A stretch of 64,000 nt of DNA from Roseivivax lentus (GTDB lineage Bacteria; Pseudomonadota; Alphaproteobacteria; Rhodobacterales; Rhodobacteraceae). This document shows, one piece after another, positions 26,692 to 33,762 of this stretch. A program made the translations under genes and the position numbers. Position 1 is the first letter of the stretch. Every line of letters begins with the position of its first letter. Below the pieces are notes generated by a model, which did not search any database, was not told the origin of the DNA, and worked only from the letters and a program-made list of their open reading frames with translations. Location of the stretch: positions 682,001 through 746,000 of the forward strand of contig NZ_FTOQ01000001.1 in assembly GCF_900156805.1 (NCBI RefSeq). Reading direction: 5' to 3'.

Positions 26692-26791
26692 GGCCGGCTG
26701 ATTGATGCCGGGCCACCGTGGCGATTAAGCCGCTGGTTACGGAAAATACGGCAAAATGAAGAAAGCGCTTGGGGTGATTCGCAGATAGGAA

Positions 26792-26820
26792 TTGTCGGAA
26801 AGGGCGAAAACCCGCATAGT
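26792..26820 (+). promoter_or_regulatory. Possible chvI promoter
   Basis: TTGTCG (26792-26797) and CATAGT (26815-26820) are 17 bases apart, 42 bases before the chvI ATG. Only a moderate match to sigma-70. Confidence 0.3.
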
Positions 26821-26861
26821 GAGGAAAAAAATATAACATGAGTAGTGTGAGGACACCTCCT

Positions 26862-27563
26862 ATGAGCAAGATCGCCCTGGTGGACGATGACAGGAATATT
26901 CTGACCTCGGTGTCGATGACGCTCGAGGCAGAAGGTTTCGAGGTCGAGACGTATAACGACGGGCAGGCTGCCCTGGACGCGTTCAACAAGAAGCTGCCGG
27001 ACATGGCGGTGTTCGACATCAAGATGCCCCGCATGGATGGCATGGACCTGCTGCAGCGGGTGCGGCAGAAATCCAAGATGCCGGTGATCTTCCTGACCTC
27101 GAAGGACGACGAGATCGACGAGGTGCTGGGCCTGCGCATGGGCGCGGACGATTACGTCAAGAAGCCGTTCTCGCAGCGGCTTCTTGTGGAACGCATCCGC
27201 GCGCTGCTGCGCCGTCAGGAAGCCGTGGCCACCAATGCCGTCGGCGACACCGAAGAGACCAAGCTGATGACGCGCGGCTCGCTCACGATGGATCCCCTGC
27301 GCCATTCGGTGACGTGGAAGGGCCGCGACGTGTCGCTGACCGTGACCGAATTCCTGCTGTTGCAGGCGCTGGCGCAGCGCCCCGGTTTCGTGAAGTCGCG
27401 CGACCAGCTGATGGACGTAGCCTATGACGATCAGGTCTACGTGGACGACCGCACGATCGACAGCCACATCAAGCGGTTGCGCAAGAAGATGCGGTCGGTC
27501 GACGACGATTTCTCGGCGATCGAGACCCTCTACGGCATCGGGTACCGCTACAACGAAGAGTAA
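26862..27563 (+). CDS. chvI: Response regulator ChvI
   Basis: A 233-residue OmpR/PhoB-type response regulator. The receiver domain has the acidic pocket at residues 8-10 (DDD), phosphoacceptor Asp52 ([13 protein letters not shown]), Thr in FLTSKDDE and the conserved Lys in VKKPFSQR. The winged-helix output domain fills about residues 135-232, ending in [10 protein letters not shown] and [29 protein letters not shown] matches ChvI of rhizobia closely, which also fixes the ATG at 26862. With ChvG it controls envelope, exopolysaccharide and acid/host responses in alphaproteobacteria. The chvG start is six bases downstream. Confidence 0.95.
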   Translation: MSKIALVDDDRNILTSVSMTLEAEGFEVETYNDGQAALDAFNKKLPDMAVFDIKMPRMDGMDLLQRVRQKSKMPVIFLTSKDDEIDEVLGLRMGADDYVKKPFSQRLLVERIRALLRRQEAVATNAVGDTEETKLMTRGSLTMDPLRHSVTWKGRDVSLTVTEFLLLQALAQRPGFVKSRDQLMDVAYDDQVYVDDRTIDSHIKRLRKKMRSVDDDFSAIETLYGIGYRYNEE

Positions 27564-27569
27564 GCCCTG

Positions 27570-29303
27570 ATGGCCATGGCCGAACGGATTGGGATGGCGG
27601 AGAACGACGTGCGCGACACAAGGCGCGACGACGACGTCGTGCTGGGCGACGATTGGGTCGCGCCCGATGCCACCGTCGAGAAGGAGCTGCGCGAAAGCCG
27701 CGCGCGGCGCGGCATGTTTTCGCTCAACCGCTCGCCGCTGACGCGCAAGATCATCACCTTCAACCTGATCGCGCTCAACGTTCTCGTGGCGGGCATCCTC
27801 TATCTCAATTCCTCCCGCGACACGCTGGCGATCCAGCGCGCATCGGCCATGGAGGCCGAGGTGGAGCTGGTGGCCGACGTCTTCGAGGCGCAGATCGGCG
27901 ACATGCCGGCAGCGCCGCTCGGATCGGCGTCGGGGGTCGACGTGGCGACGACGCTGCAGGGGCTTGACCTGCGCAGCGGCACGCGCGTTCTGGTCTTCGA
28001 CAGCGAGAAGTTCCTCGTCGGCGACCGCACCGGCGCGCTGGCGCTCAGCAATTCCTTCGCCACCGACACCGAAACCGAACAGCCTACCGTGATCTCGGAT
28101 TTCCTCGGCCGGGCCTGGCAGATGCTGTCGGGCGTCTTCACCATGCTGGCCGGCGATCCGCCGCAATCCGAGGAAGACCGTCTGCGCCAGCTGATCGAGA
28201 CGCTCGAGGCCGGCAAGACCCATGTGGTCCAGACCTCCTCGCCCGCCGGCGAGACGCTGTTCACCGCCCTGACCCCGATCCGCCATGCGGAGACGCAGCA
28301 CGGCACGCTGGGCCTCGTCGCGGTCGCCTCCGAGATCGACATCGCCGTCCGGCTCGAACGCGAACGGGTGCTGCAGATGTTCCTGATCGCCACGCTGGTG
28401 TCGATCGGGCTCAGCCTGGTTCTGGCCTCGACCATCGCCAACCCGATTTCCGATCTGGCCGATGCCGCCGAGATCGGCCGCGACCGCAACAAGCGGTCGA
28501 GCCAGCCGGGGCGCATCCGCATCCCCGACCTGACCGCGCGCCCCGACGAGATCGGCCGCCTGTCGGGCGCCTTGCGCGGCATGGTCGGCGCGCTCTACGA
28601 CCGCATCGACAGCAACGAGCAGTTCGCGGCCGATGTCGCGCACGAGATCAAGAACCCGCTGGCCTCGCTGCGCTCCGCCATAGGATCGCTCCGCATCGTC
28701 AAGAAGGAAGAGCATCGCGGCAAGCTTCTGGACGTGATCGAACATGACGTGCGCCGCCTCGACCGGCTCGTCTCGGACATCTCCAACGCCTCGCGGCTCG
28801 ATTCCGAGCTGGTGAAGGAGGAGGAGCAGGAGTTCAACCTTCTGGAAATGCTCGACAATCTGACGCAATATCTCGGCGAGGATGCGCGCAAGAAGGGCAT
28901 CGAGTTCATCACCGATCTGCCGCGGCAGCCCATCGCGATCCAGGGCCTCGAGGCGCGGCTCGCGCAGGTCTTCGTCAACCTCATCACCAACGCGGTCTCG
29001 TTCTGCGAAGACGGCGACGCGATCCGTGTCTGGGCGCGCAAACGTGACAATCGCGTGCTCGTCGTGGTCGAAGATACCGGTCCCGGCATCCCCGACCAGG
29101 CGCTCACCAAGATCTTCAAGCGCTTCTACTCGCAACGGCCCGAAGGCGATTTCGGCAACAATTCCGGCCTCGGCCTCGCCATCTCGAAGCAGATCGTGGA
29201 GGCCCATGGCGGCGTCATCTGGGCCGAGAACATCCGCCCGACCGAGGCCGACATCTCCTCGGAGCCCCTCGGCGCGCGCTTCGTCGTCGGCCTGCCGATC
29301 TGA
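27570..29303 (+). CDS. chvG: Sensor histidine kinase ChvG
   Basis: A 577-residue membrane histidine kinase. A ~60-residue charged cytoplasmic N-terminus is followed by TM1 (about 61-80), a periplasmic sensor loop to about 270, TM2 (LVSIGLSLVLASTIA) and a HAMP linker. The phosphoacceptor is His358 in FAADVAHEIKNPLAS. The ATPase domain shows the N box (LITNAVSF), G1 (VEDTGPGIPD) and G2 (GLGLAISKQI). It is the cognate kinase of ChvI and is co-transcribed with it. In relatives the periplasmic inhibitor ExoR controls this kinase; exoR is not in the window. Confidence 0.94.
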   Translation: MAMAERIGMAENDVRDTRRDDDVVLGDDWVAPDATVEKELRESRARRGMFSLNRSPLTRKIITFNLIALNVLVAGILYLNSSRDTLAIQRASAMEAEVELVADVFEAQIGDMPAAPLGSASGVDVATTLQGLDLRSGTRVLVFDSEKFLVGDRTGALALSNSFATDTETEQPTVISDFLGRAWQMLSGVFTMLAGDPPQSEEDRLRQLIETLEAGKTHVVQTSSPAGETLFTALTPIRHAETQHGTLGLVAVASEIDIAVRLERERVLQMFLIATLVSIGLSLVLASTIANPISDLADAAEIGRDRNKRSSQPGRIRIPDLTARPDEIGRLSGALRGMVGALYDRIDSNEQFAADVAHEIKNPLASLRSAIGSLRIVKKEEHRGKLLDVIEHDVRRLDRLVSDISNASRLDSELVKEEEQEFNLLEMLDNLTQYLGEDARKKGIEFITDLPRQPIAIQGLEARLAQVFVNLITNAVSFCEDGDAIRVWARKRDNRVLVVVEDTGPGIPDQALTKIFKRFYSQRPEGDFGNNSGLGLAISKQIVEAHGGVIWAENIRPTEADISSEPLGARFVVGLPI

Positions 29304-29306
29304 TCC

Positions 29307-29894
29307 GTGGCAGGCAAGAGCGACCCGCCGGAGCAGGGCGCGCATCCGGCATCGTCCGGACGCCGTGAGGCCACCCCCACGCCCGGCCCCGCCAGCGATC
29401 CCGCGCAGCAGCCGCCCTCCGATCCCGGTGACGCCCCCGCTGCGGCGACGGGCGCCGCCGGGGACGTGACCGAAGCGCCGGAGTTCACCGTGCATGCCTC
29501 CTGCGTCGCGTTCGCGGGTCGGGCCTGCCTGATCCGCGGCGCCTCGGGCAGCGGCAAGTCCACCCTCGCGCTGGAGCTGATGGCCTGCGGCGCGACGCTC
29601 GTCGCCGATGACCGGACGATCCTGCGGCGGGCCGGGGGCCAGGTCCGCGCCCGCGCGCCGGAGGCGATCCGGGGCCTCATCGAGGCGCGCCACGTGGGCC
29701 TGCTCCGCGCCGAGGTGTCGGACGATGTACCGCTCGCGCTGATCGCCGATCTCGACCGTACCGAGACCGACCGCCTGCCGCCGCACCGCACCGAAACCAT
29801 TCTGGGATGCGCCCTGCCGCTCCTGCACAAAATCCCGGATCCCGGCTTTGCCGCGGCGATCCGGCAATATCTGCAGGGTGGGCGCGCCGCATGA
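29307..29894 (+). CDS. hprK: HPr kinase/phosphorylase, short alphaproteobacterial form
   Basis: The catalytic domain (about residues 55-195) has the Walker A loop GASGSGKST, the metal-binding VADDRT and the HPrK signature region GLIEARHVGLL. Alphaproteobacterial HprK is truncated to roughly this domain and phosphorylates HPr on serine, tuning the regulatory PTS. From the GTG at 29307, three bases after chvG, a ~54-residue Pro/Ala/Gly-rich tail precedes the domain; codon third positions there are G/C-rich, suggesting it is translated. GTG at 29466 would give the more usual ~142-residue size. The partner HPr gene is at 31396. Confidence 0.85.
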   Translation: MAGKSDPPEQGAHPASSGRREATPTPGPASDPAQQPPSDPGDAPAAATGAAGDVTEAPEFTVHASCVAFAGRACLIRGASGSGKSTLALELMACGATLVADDRTILRRAGGQVRARAPEAIRGLIEARHVGLLRAEVSDDVPLALIADLDRTETDRLPPHRTETILGCALPLLHKIPDPGFAAAIRQYLQGGRAA

Positions 29895-30036
29895 TCGCGC
29901 ATCGGACGCGGCGCGGCCCCGGCTCTAACCGCAGGCCTGCCTTCACGAAAACGCTGGGCGGACTCCCGCCCGCCCGCAGAGGTCCTATCTTCCGGGCAGG
30001 ACACCTTTCCCCCCCTGCCGCGCCCGCGATCCTGCC

Positions 30037-30957
30037 ATGACCGACACCCGCCACAACATCCTTCTCGTCACCGGCCCCTCGGGCGCCGGGCGCACGACCG
30101 CGATCAACGCGCTGGAGGATTTCGGCCTCGAGGCGATCGACAACATGCCGCTGTCGCTGGTCCCGCGGTTGCTGGAAGGGCCGGTGCCGCCGGGGGGCAT
30201 GGCGCTGGGCATCGACGCGCGCAACCGCGATTTCGCCGTGCCGGCGCTTCTCGATCTTGTGCAGGCGCTGCGCGACCGCGCCGATATCGCGCTGAGCCTA
30301 ATCTATGTCGATTGCAACGCCGAGACGCTGCTGCGCCGGTTCTCGGAGACGCGGCGGCGGCACCCGCTCAATCCCGACGGGGAGCCCGAGGAGGGCATCC
30401 GCCAGGAACTGGCGCTGCTGGCGCCGCTCCGCGAGACCGCGGATTACCTGATCGAAACTTCGGGGCTGACCCCGCACGACCTGCGCGCGCGCCTGGCGCA
30501 GGATTTCGCAGCACCCGAGGCCGCGCAGCTCGTCGTCAGCCTTGTCTCGTTCTCCTACAAGCGCGGGCTGCCCGCGGGGGCGGACATGATCTTCGATTGC
30601 CGCTTCCTCGCCAATCCGCATTGGGAGCCTGCCTTGCGCCGCGACACCGGGCTGTCGGCGCGGGTGCAGGACTATGTCGCCCGCGACGAGCGCTTCGCGC
30701 CGTTCCTCGCGCGGATCAGCGAGCTCCTGCTCTTCCTGCTGCCGGCGCAGCGGGCCGAGGGCAAGACGCATGTGACCATCGGCATCGGGTGTACCGGGGG
30801 GCAACACCGTTCGGTTACAGTGACAGAAAGCCTTGCGGGCGCTCTTGCGCAGTCGGGCTGGCAGGTGTCAACTAGACATCGCGAGTTGGAGCGGCGGGGA
30901 GTGATGGCCGCCGGGGACGGCCTCGCGGACGGCGGAAAGGACGGAAGTCGGCTTTGA
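30037..30957 (+). CDS. rapZ: RNase adapter / nucleotide-binding protein RapZ
   Basis: A 306-residue P-loop protein. The N-terminal Walker A is GPSGAGRTTA, a Walker B-like IDNMP follows, and the C-terminal half carries FVTI-type strands with the conserved GIGCTGGQHRSV. RapZ proteins bind amino-sugar signals and regulatory RNA or RNases; in alphaproteobacteria the gene is found, as here, between hprK and the PTS genes. A 142-bp gap separates it from hprK. Its stop overlaps the next start as TTGA. Confidence 0.92.
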   Translation: MTDTRHNILLVTGPSGAGRTTAINALEDFGLEAIDNMPLSLVPRLLEGPVPPGGMALGIDARNRDFAVPALLDLVQALRDRADIALSLIYVDCNAETLLRRFSETRRRHPLNPDGEPEEGIRQELALLAPLRETADYLIETSGLTPHDLRARLAQDFAAPEAAQLVVSLVSFSYKRGLPAGADMIFDCRFLANPHWEPALRRDTGLSARVQDYVARDERFAPFLARISELLLFLLPAQRAEGKTHVTIGIGCTGGQHRSVTVTESLAGALAQSGWQVSTRHRELERRGVMAAGDGLADGGKDGSRL

Positions 30958-31370
30958 TCGGTATCGTCATTGTGGCGCATGGCGGATTGGCGCGGGAATA
31001 CCTCGCGGCCATCGAGCACGTGATGGGCGCGCAGCAGGGCATCCGCGCCATCGCGATCGCCCCCGAGCATGACCGGGCGGCCAAGCAGCGCGAAATCTGC
31101 GACGCCGCCGACGCGGTGGATGAGGGGCAGGGCGTCGTGCTGGTCACCGACATGTTCGGCGGCTCGCCCTCGAACCTGTCGCTGCGGGCCTGCCAGCCCG
31201 ACAACCGGCGCATTCTCTACGGCGCCAACCTGCCCTTGTTGATCAAGCTCGCGAAATCGCGTCATCTGGCCGTGCCCGACGCCGTGCGCATCGCGCGGGA
31301 GGCGGGGCGGAAATACATTGACAGCCAGAACATCGAGCCCGGCAGCGTCGCCGTGCTGCAATCGGGATGA
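30954..31370 (+). CDS. PTS EIIA-mannose-type phosphocarrier (regulatory PTS)
   Basis: A 138-residue EIIA domain of the mannose family. The active-site histidine is His9 (IGIVIVAHGGLAREY), and VVLVTDMFGGSPSNLS is the conserved second block. Such stand-alone EIIA proteins in Rhodobacterales and rhizobia receive phosphate from HPr and act in regulation, since no EIIB/IIC permease is nearby. The start is TTG at 30954, which overlaps the rapZ stop by four bases (TTGA). The HPr gene follows after a 25-bp gap. Confidence 0.88.
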   Translation: MIGIVIVAHGGLAREYLAAIEHVMGAQQGIRAIAIAPEHDRAAKQREICDAADAVDEGQGVVLVTDMFGGSPSNLSLRACQPDNRRILYGANLPLLIKLAKSRHLAVPDAVRIAREAGRKYIDSQNIEPGSVAVLQSG

Positions 31371-31395
31371 ATGGCGGTGCCGGAGTGAACGCGAC

Positions 31396-31674
31396 ATGAC
31401 AGAGGCCATCCGCCGCGAATTGCAGATCGTCAACGAAAAGGGTCTGCACGCGCGCGCCTCGGCCCGCTTCGTCGAGGTGGTCGAGGAATTTGATGCCGAT
31501 GCCGAGGTCTTCCGCGACGGCATGCAGGCCTCGGGCGACAGCATCATGGGGCTGTTGATGCTGGCCGCCGCGAAGGGCAATTCCATCGAGGTGGAGACCC
31601 GCGGCCCGGAGGCCGGAGCCCTGGCCGACGCGATCGAGAAGCTCGTCGCGGACCGCTTCGGCGAGGGCCGCTGA
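31396..31674 (+). CDS. HPr phosphocarrier protein
   Basis: A 92-residue HPr. The histidine phosphorylated by enzyme I is His18 (EKGLHARASARF), and the regulatory serine phosphorylated by HprK is Ser49 (GDSIMGLLML). Both sites are present, so the protein can integrate PEP supply and HprK signalling. It completes the hprK-rapZ-EIIA-HPr set of the regulatory PTS. Enzyme I is not in the window. The frame stays open upstream, but the ATG at 31396 is the one giving family length. Confidence 0.93.
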   Translation: MTEAIRRELQIVNEKGLHARASARFVEVVEEFDADAEVFRDGMQASGDSIMGLLMLAAAKGNSIEVETRGPEAGALADAIEKLVADRFGEGR

Positions 31675-31675
31675 G

Positions 31676-32572
31676 ATGCGCCCGGAATCCCTGCCCCCCA
31701 CCACCGGCTCGCACGCCACCTCCGAGACCCCGACCGAGGTGACCCCGGTCCAGGCGCCCTATGACAAGCGCAAGCTCAGCTACGCCAACACCTTCACCAA
31801 CCCGTGGAAGGCCAACACAATTCGGGCGATGGAGTGGATGACCGGCAAGCTCGCCCTGCTGCGCATGGTGCGCCGGTTCGAACGGCTGGGCCTTGTCGAG
31901 GGGCAGGCCTTCTGGGCGCGCGCGCTCGAGATCATGGGCATCGACATCGAGACCCCCGCGCGCGAGATTGCCCGCATTCCGGCCACCGGCCCCGTGGTGG
32001 TGGTGGCCAACCATCCCCACGGCCTCGTCGACGGCATGGTCCTTGCGGAGATCATCGGGCGGCGGCGGGAGGATTACCGCATCCTCACCCGGTCGCTTCT
32101 GACCGGCGTGGACGAAGTCGCGCATTTCATGATCCCGGTGCCGTTCCCGCATGAACCCGATGCGCGCCAGCAAAGCCTGAAGATGCGCGCCGAGGCGATG
32201 GATCACCTGTCGGCGGGCGGGCTCATCGCGGTGTTCCCCTCGGGTGTCGTGGCCTCGTCGGATCGGGCCTTCGGGCCGGCGATCGAGCGGGACTGGAACC
32301 CGTTCACCGCGAAGATGATCCAGCGCTCCGGCGCGACCGTCGTGCCGATCCGCTTCCCGGGGCAGAACTCGCGCGCCTACCAGATCGCCAACCGCGTCTC
32401 GCCCACCCTGCGGCAGGGGCTGCTGCTGCACGAGGTGGTGGCGGCCTGCCGCAAGCCGCAGGCGCCCATCGTCGGCCACCCGCTCGATCCCGATGCGCTC
32501 GAGACGCTGGCCCCCGGCGGCCGCGATCTCTGCGCGCGGCTGCGGGACCTGACGCTGGCACTGGGGCGGTAG
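31676..32572 (+). CDS. Lysophospholipid acyltransferase family protein
   Basis: A 298-residue acyltransferase of the PlsC/LPLAT superfamily. The catalytic block is VVVVANHPHGLVDG, a variant of the NHX4D box like that of NHPxG-type family members; the later FPSGVVASS corresponds to the phosphate-binding FPEG block and PIRFPG to the next. It probably acylates a lysophospholipid or lyso-ornithine lipid at the inner membrane. It starts one base after the HPr stop, so it belongs to the chvIG/PTS transcript, which fits an envelope-related regulon. The first ~45 residues are low-complexity. Confidence 0.78.
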   Translation: MRPESLPPTTGSHATSETPTEVTPVQAPYDKRKLSYANTFTNPWKANTIRAMEWMTGKLALLRMVRRFERLGLVEGQAFWARALEIMGIDIETPAREIARIPATGPVVVVANHPHGLVDGMVLAEIIGRRREDYRILTRSLLTGVDEVAHFMIPVPFPHEPDARQQSLKMRAEAMDHLSAGGLIAVFPSGVVASSDRAFGPAIERDWNPFTAKMIQRSGATVVPIRFPGQNSRAYQIANRVSPTLRQGLLLHEVVAACRKPQAPIVGHPLDPDALETLAPGGRDLCARLRDLTLALGR

Positions 32573-32592
32573 GGGCGCGCCGAGGCGCGTCT

Positions 32593-33006
32593 TCAAGCGA
32601 CGGGCACCGGTACCATAGTGCCCTGCAGCGTGGCCACATGGACCTCCCGCCCCTCCGACACTGCATAGACGTCCGAGGCCACCACGATCAGCCGCCGTCC
32701 CGGCTTCACCACCCGTCCGCGCGCGATCAGCCGGTTACCCCGCGCGGGCGCCAGCAGGTGGATGCCGATCTCGGAGGTCACCACCTCGCGGTCCTCGGGC
32801 AGCAGCGACAGGGCGGAATAGCCCGCGGCCGAATCCCCCAGCGCGAAGGTCAGCCCGGCATGGGCGAAGCCCTGTTGCTGCAGGAAATCCGCGCCGATGG
32901 GCGCGCCGATCTCGACCGCGCCTTCGGCGATGGCGATCAGCTCCGCCCCGAGGCTCGTCATCATGCTCTGGCGGGCGAAACTGGCGCGGATGCGGCTGTC
33001 GGTCAT
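32593..33006 (-). CDS. PaaI-like hotdog thioesterase
   Basis: A 137-residue single hotdog-fold protein. FLQQQGFAHAGLTFALGDSAAGYSA holds the long central helix and the acidic active-site region, and VTSEIGIHLLAPARG is the conserved strand that follows. It resembles PaaI/YdiI-type acyl-CoA thioesterases; substrate unknown. ATG at 33006 (MTDSRIRASF) is preferred to a start 36 bases upstream because it matches family length. It converges on the acyltransferase gene with 20 bases between. Confidence 0.75.
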   Translation of the reverse strand: MTDSRIRASFARQSMMTSLGAELIAIAEGAVEIGAPIGADFLQQQGFAHAGLTFALGDSAAGYSALSLLPEDREVVTSEIGIHLLAPARGNRLIARGRVVKPGRRLIVVASDVYAVSEGREVHVATLQGTMVPVPVA

Positions 33007-33046
33007 GGCGCGCAGCAAGCCATGTGCGGTGCCCGGGCGCAAGGCC

Positions 33047-33709
33047 CTAGCGCGGCATCGGGATCGCCATCGGGCGCTGGCCGGTCAGGATGGCCTGCGC
33101 GTCCTGCGCCATCAGCCCGCGCAGGGTGGCATGGCTCGTATGCAGCCCGCCGGTATAGGCGCCATAGGCGGGCAGGATCAGCCGCGCCTCGTCGGTCAGG
33201 AAACAGGCCCGCGTGATCGCCCGCCCGCGCAGCGCCAGCCGCGCCTTGGGGTGATAATGCCCCGACACTTCGCCCCGCGCGCCGGGCGTGGCGATATGGC
33301 GGAAGGTCAGCGGGCCGAGCCGATGCTGGCGGGCATGCGCGCCGCCGATGCCCACCGGGCCGGGATCGTGGTTGCCCTCGATCCAGAGCCAGCGCCGCCC
33401 GGCCTGCAGCCGCGTGATCCAGAGCGTCTCGTCCTCGCTGAGCGCGGCCCCCGCCGCGACGCTGTCGAAACTGTCGCCAAGGCAGATCACCGCGCGCGCG
33501 CCCGTGGCCTCCAGATCCCGGTCGAGCCGGGACAGCGTTTCCTGCGTGTCATAGGGCGGCAGCAGCGCACCGCCCCCCGCGACGGGCCGCGCCGCCTTGC
33601 CCAGATGCAGGTCGGAGACCACCAGCAGCCGCTCGTCCGGCCAGTGGAGCGCGCCCGAGGGCAGCGCCAGAAGTGCGGCGTCGCAGAAGGTGAACGCATG
33701 GGTGTTCAT
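33047..33709 (-). CDS. pdeM: Ligase-associated metallophosphoesterase PdeM
   Basis: A 220-residue calcineurin-like phosphoesterase. The metal-binding motifs appear in order: SDLHLGKAAR, LGDSFDS, EGNHDPGP and GHYHPKARL. This is the PdeM family found with an ATP-dependent ligase, an exonuclease and an Lhr-type helicase in a DNA-repair cassette. The helicase is the next gene upstream in the same orientation (53-bp gap). The ligase and exonuclease genes are missing here. Confidence 0.85.
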   Translation of the reverse strand: MNTHAFTFCDAALLALPSGALHWPDERLLVVSDLHLGKAARPVAGGGALLPPYDTQETLSRLDRDLEATGARAVICLGDSFDSVAAGAALSEDETLWITRLQAGRRWLWIEGNHDPGPVGIGGAHARQHRLGPLTFRHIATPGARGEVSGHYHPKARLALRGRAITRACFLTDEARLILPAYGAYTGGLHTSHATLRGLMAQDAQAILTGQRPMAIPMPR

Positions 33710-33762
33710 GGCTTGTTCTTAGGTCATCGGCGAAGCCGCCCGCAAGGGCGAATGAGCGCTTC

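Larger units (their letters stand above)
26505..26861. other. Divergent regulatory gap pckA | chvI
   Basis: 357 bases without a gene between two divergent operons. It holds the repeated GTTAGCGCAA boxes (26651-26691), a possible chvI promoter (26792-26820) and an AT-rich leader just before chvI (GAGGAAAAAAATATAAC). An ATG at 26838 in frame with chvI would add eight residues absent from known ChvI proteins. Confidence 0.6.

Noticed and set aside
26652-29867. Very long open frame antisense to chvI-chvG-hprK
   Set aside because: It is over 1000 codons long, but it mirrors three well-supported genes. Composition is His/Arg/Gly/Asp-rich as expected of an antisense frame in high-GC DNA; no domain or start signal is visible.
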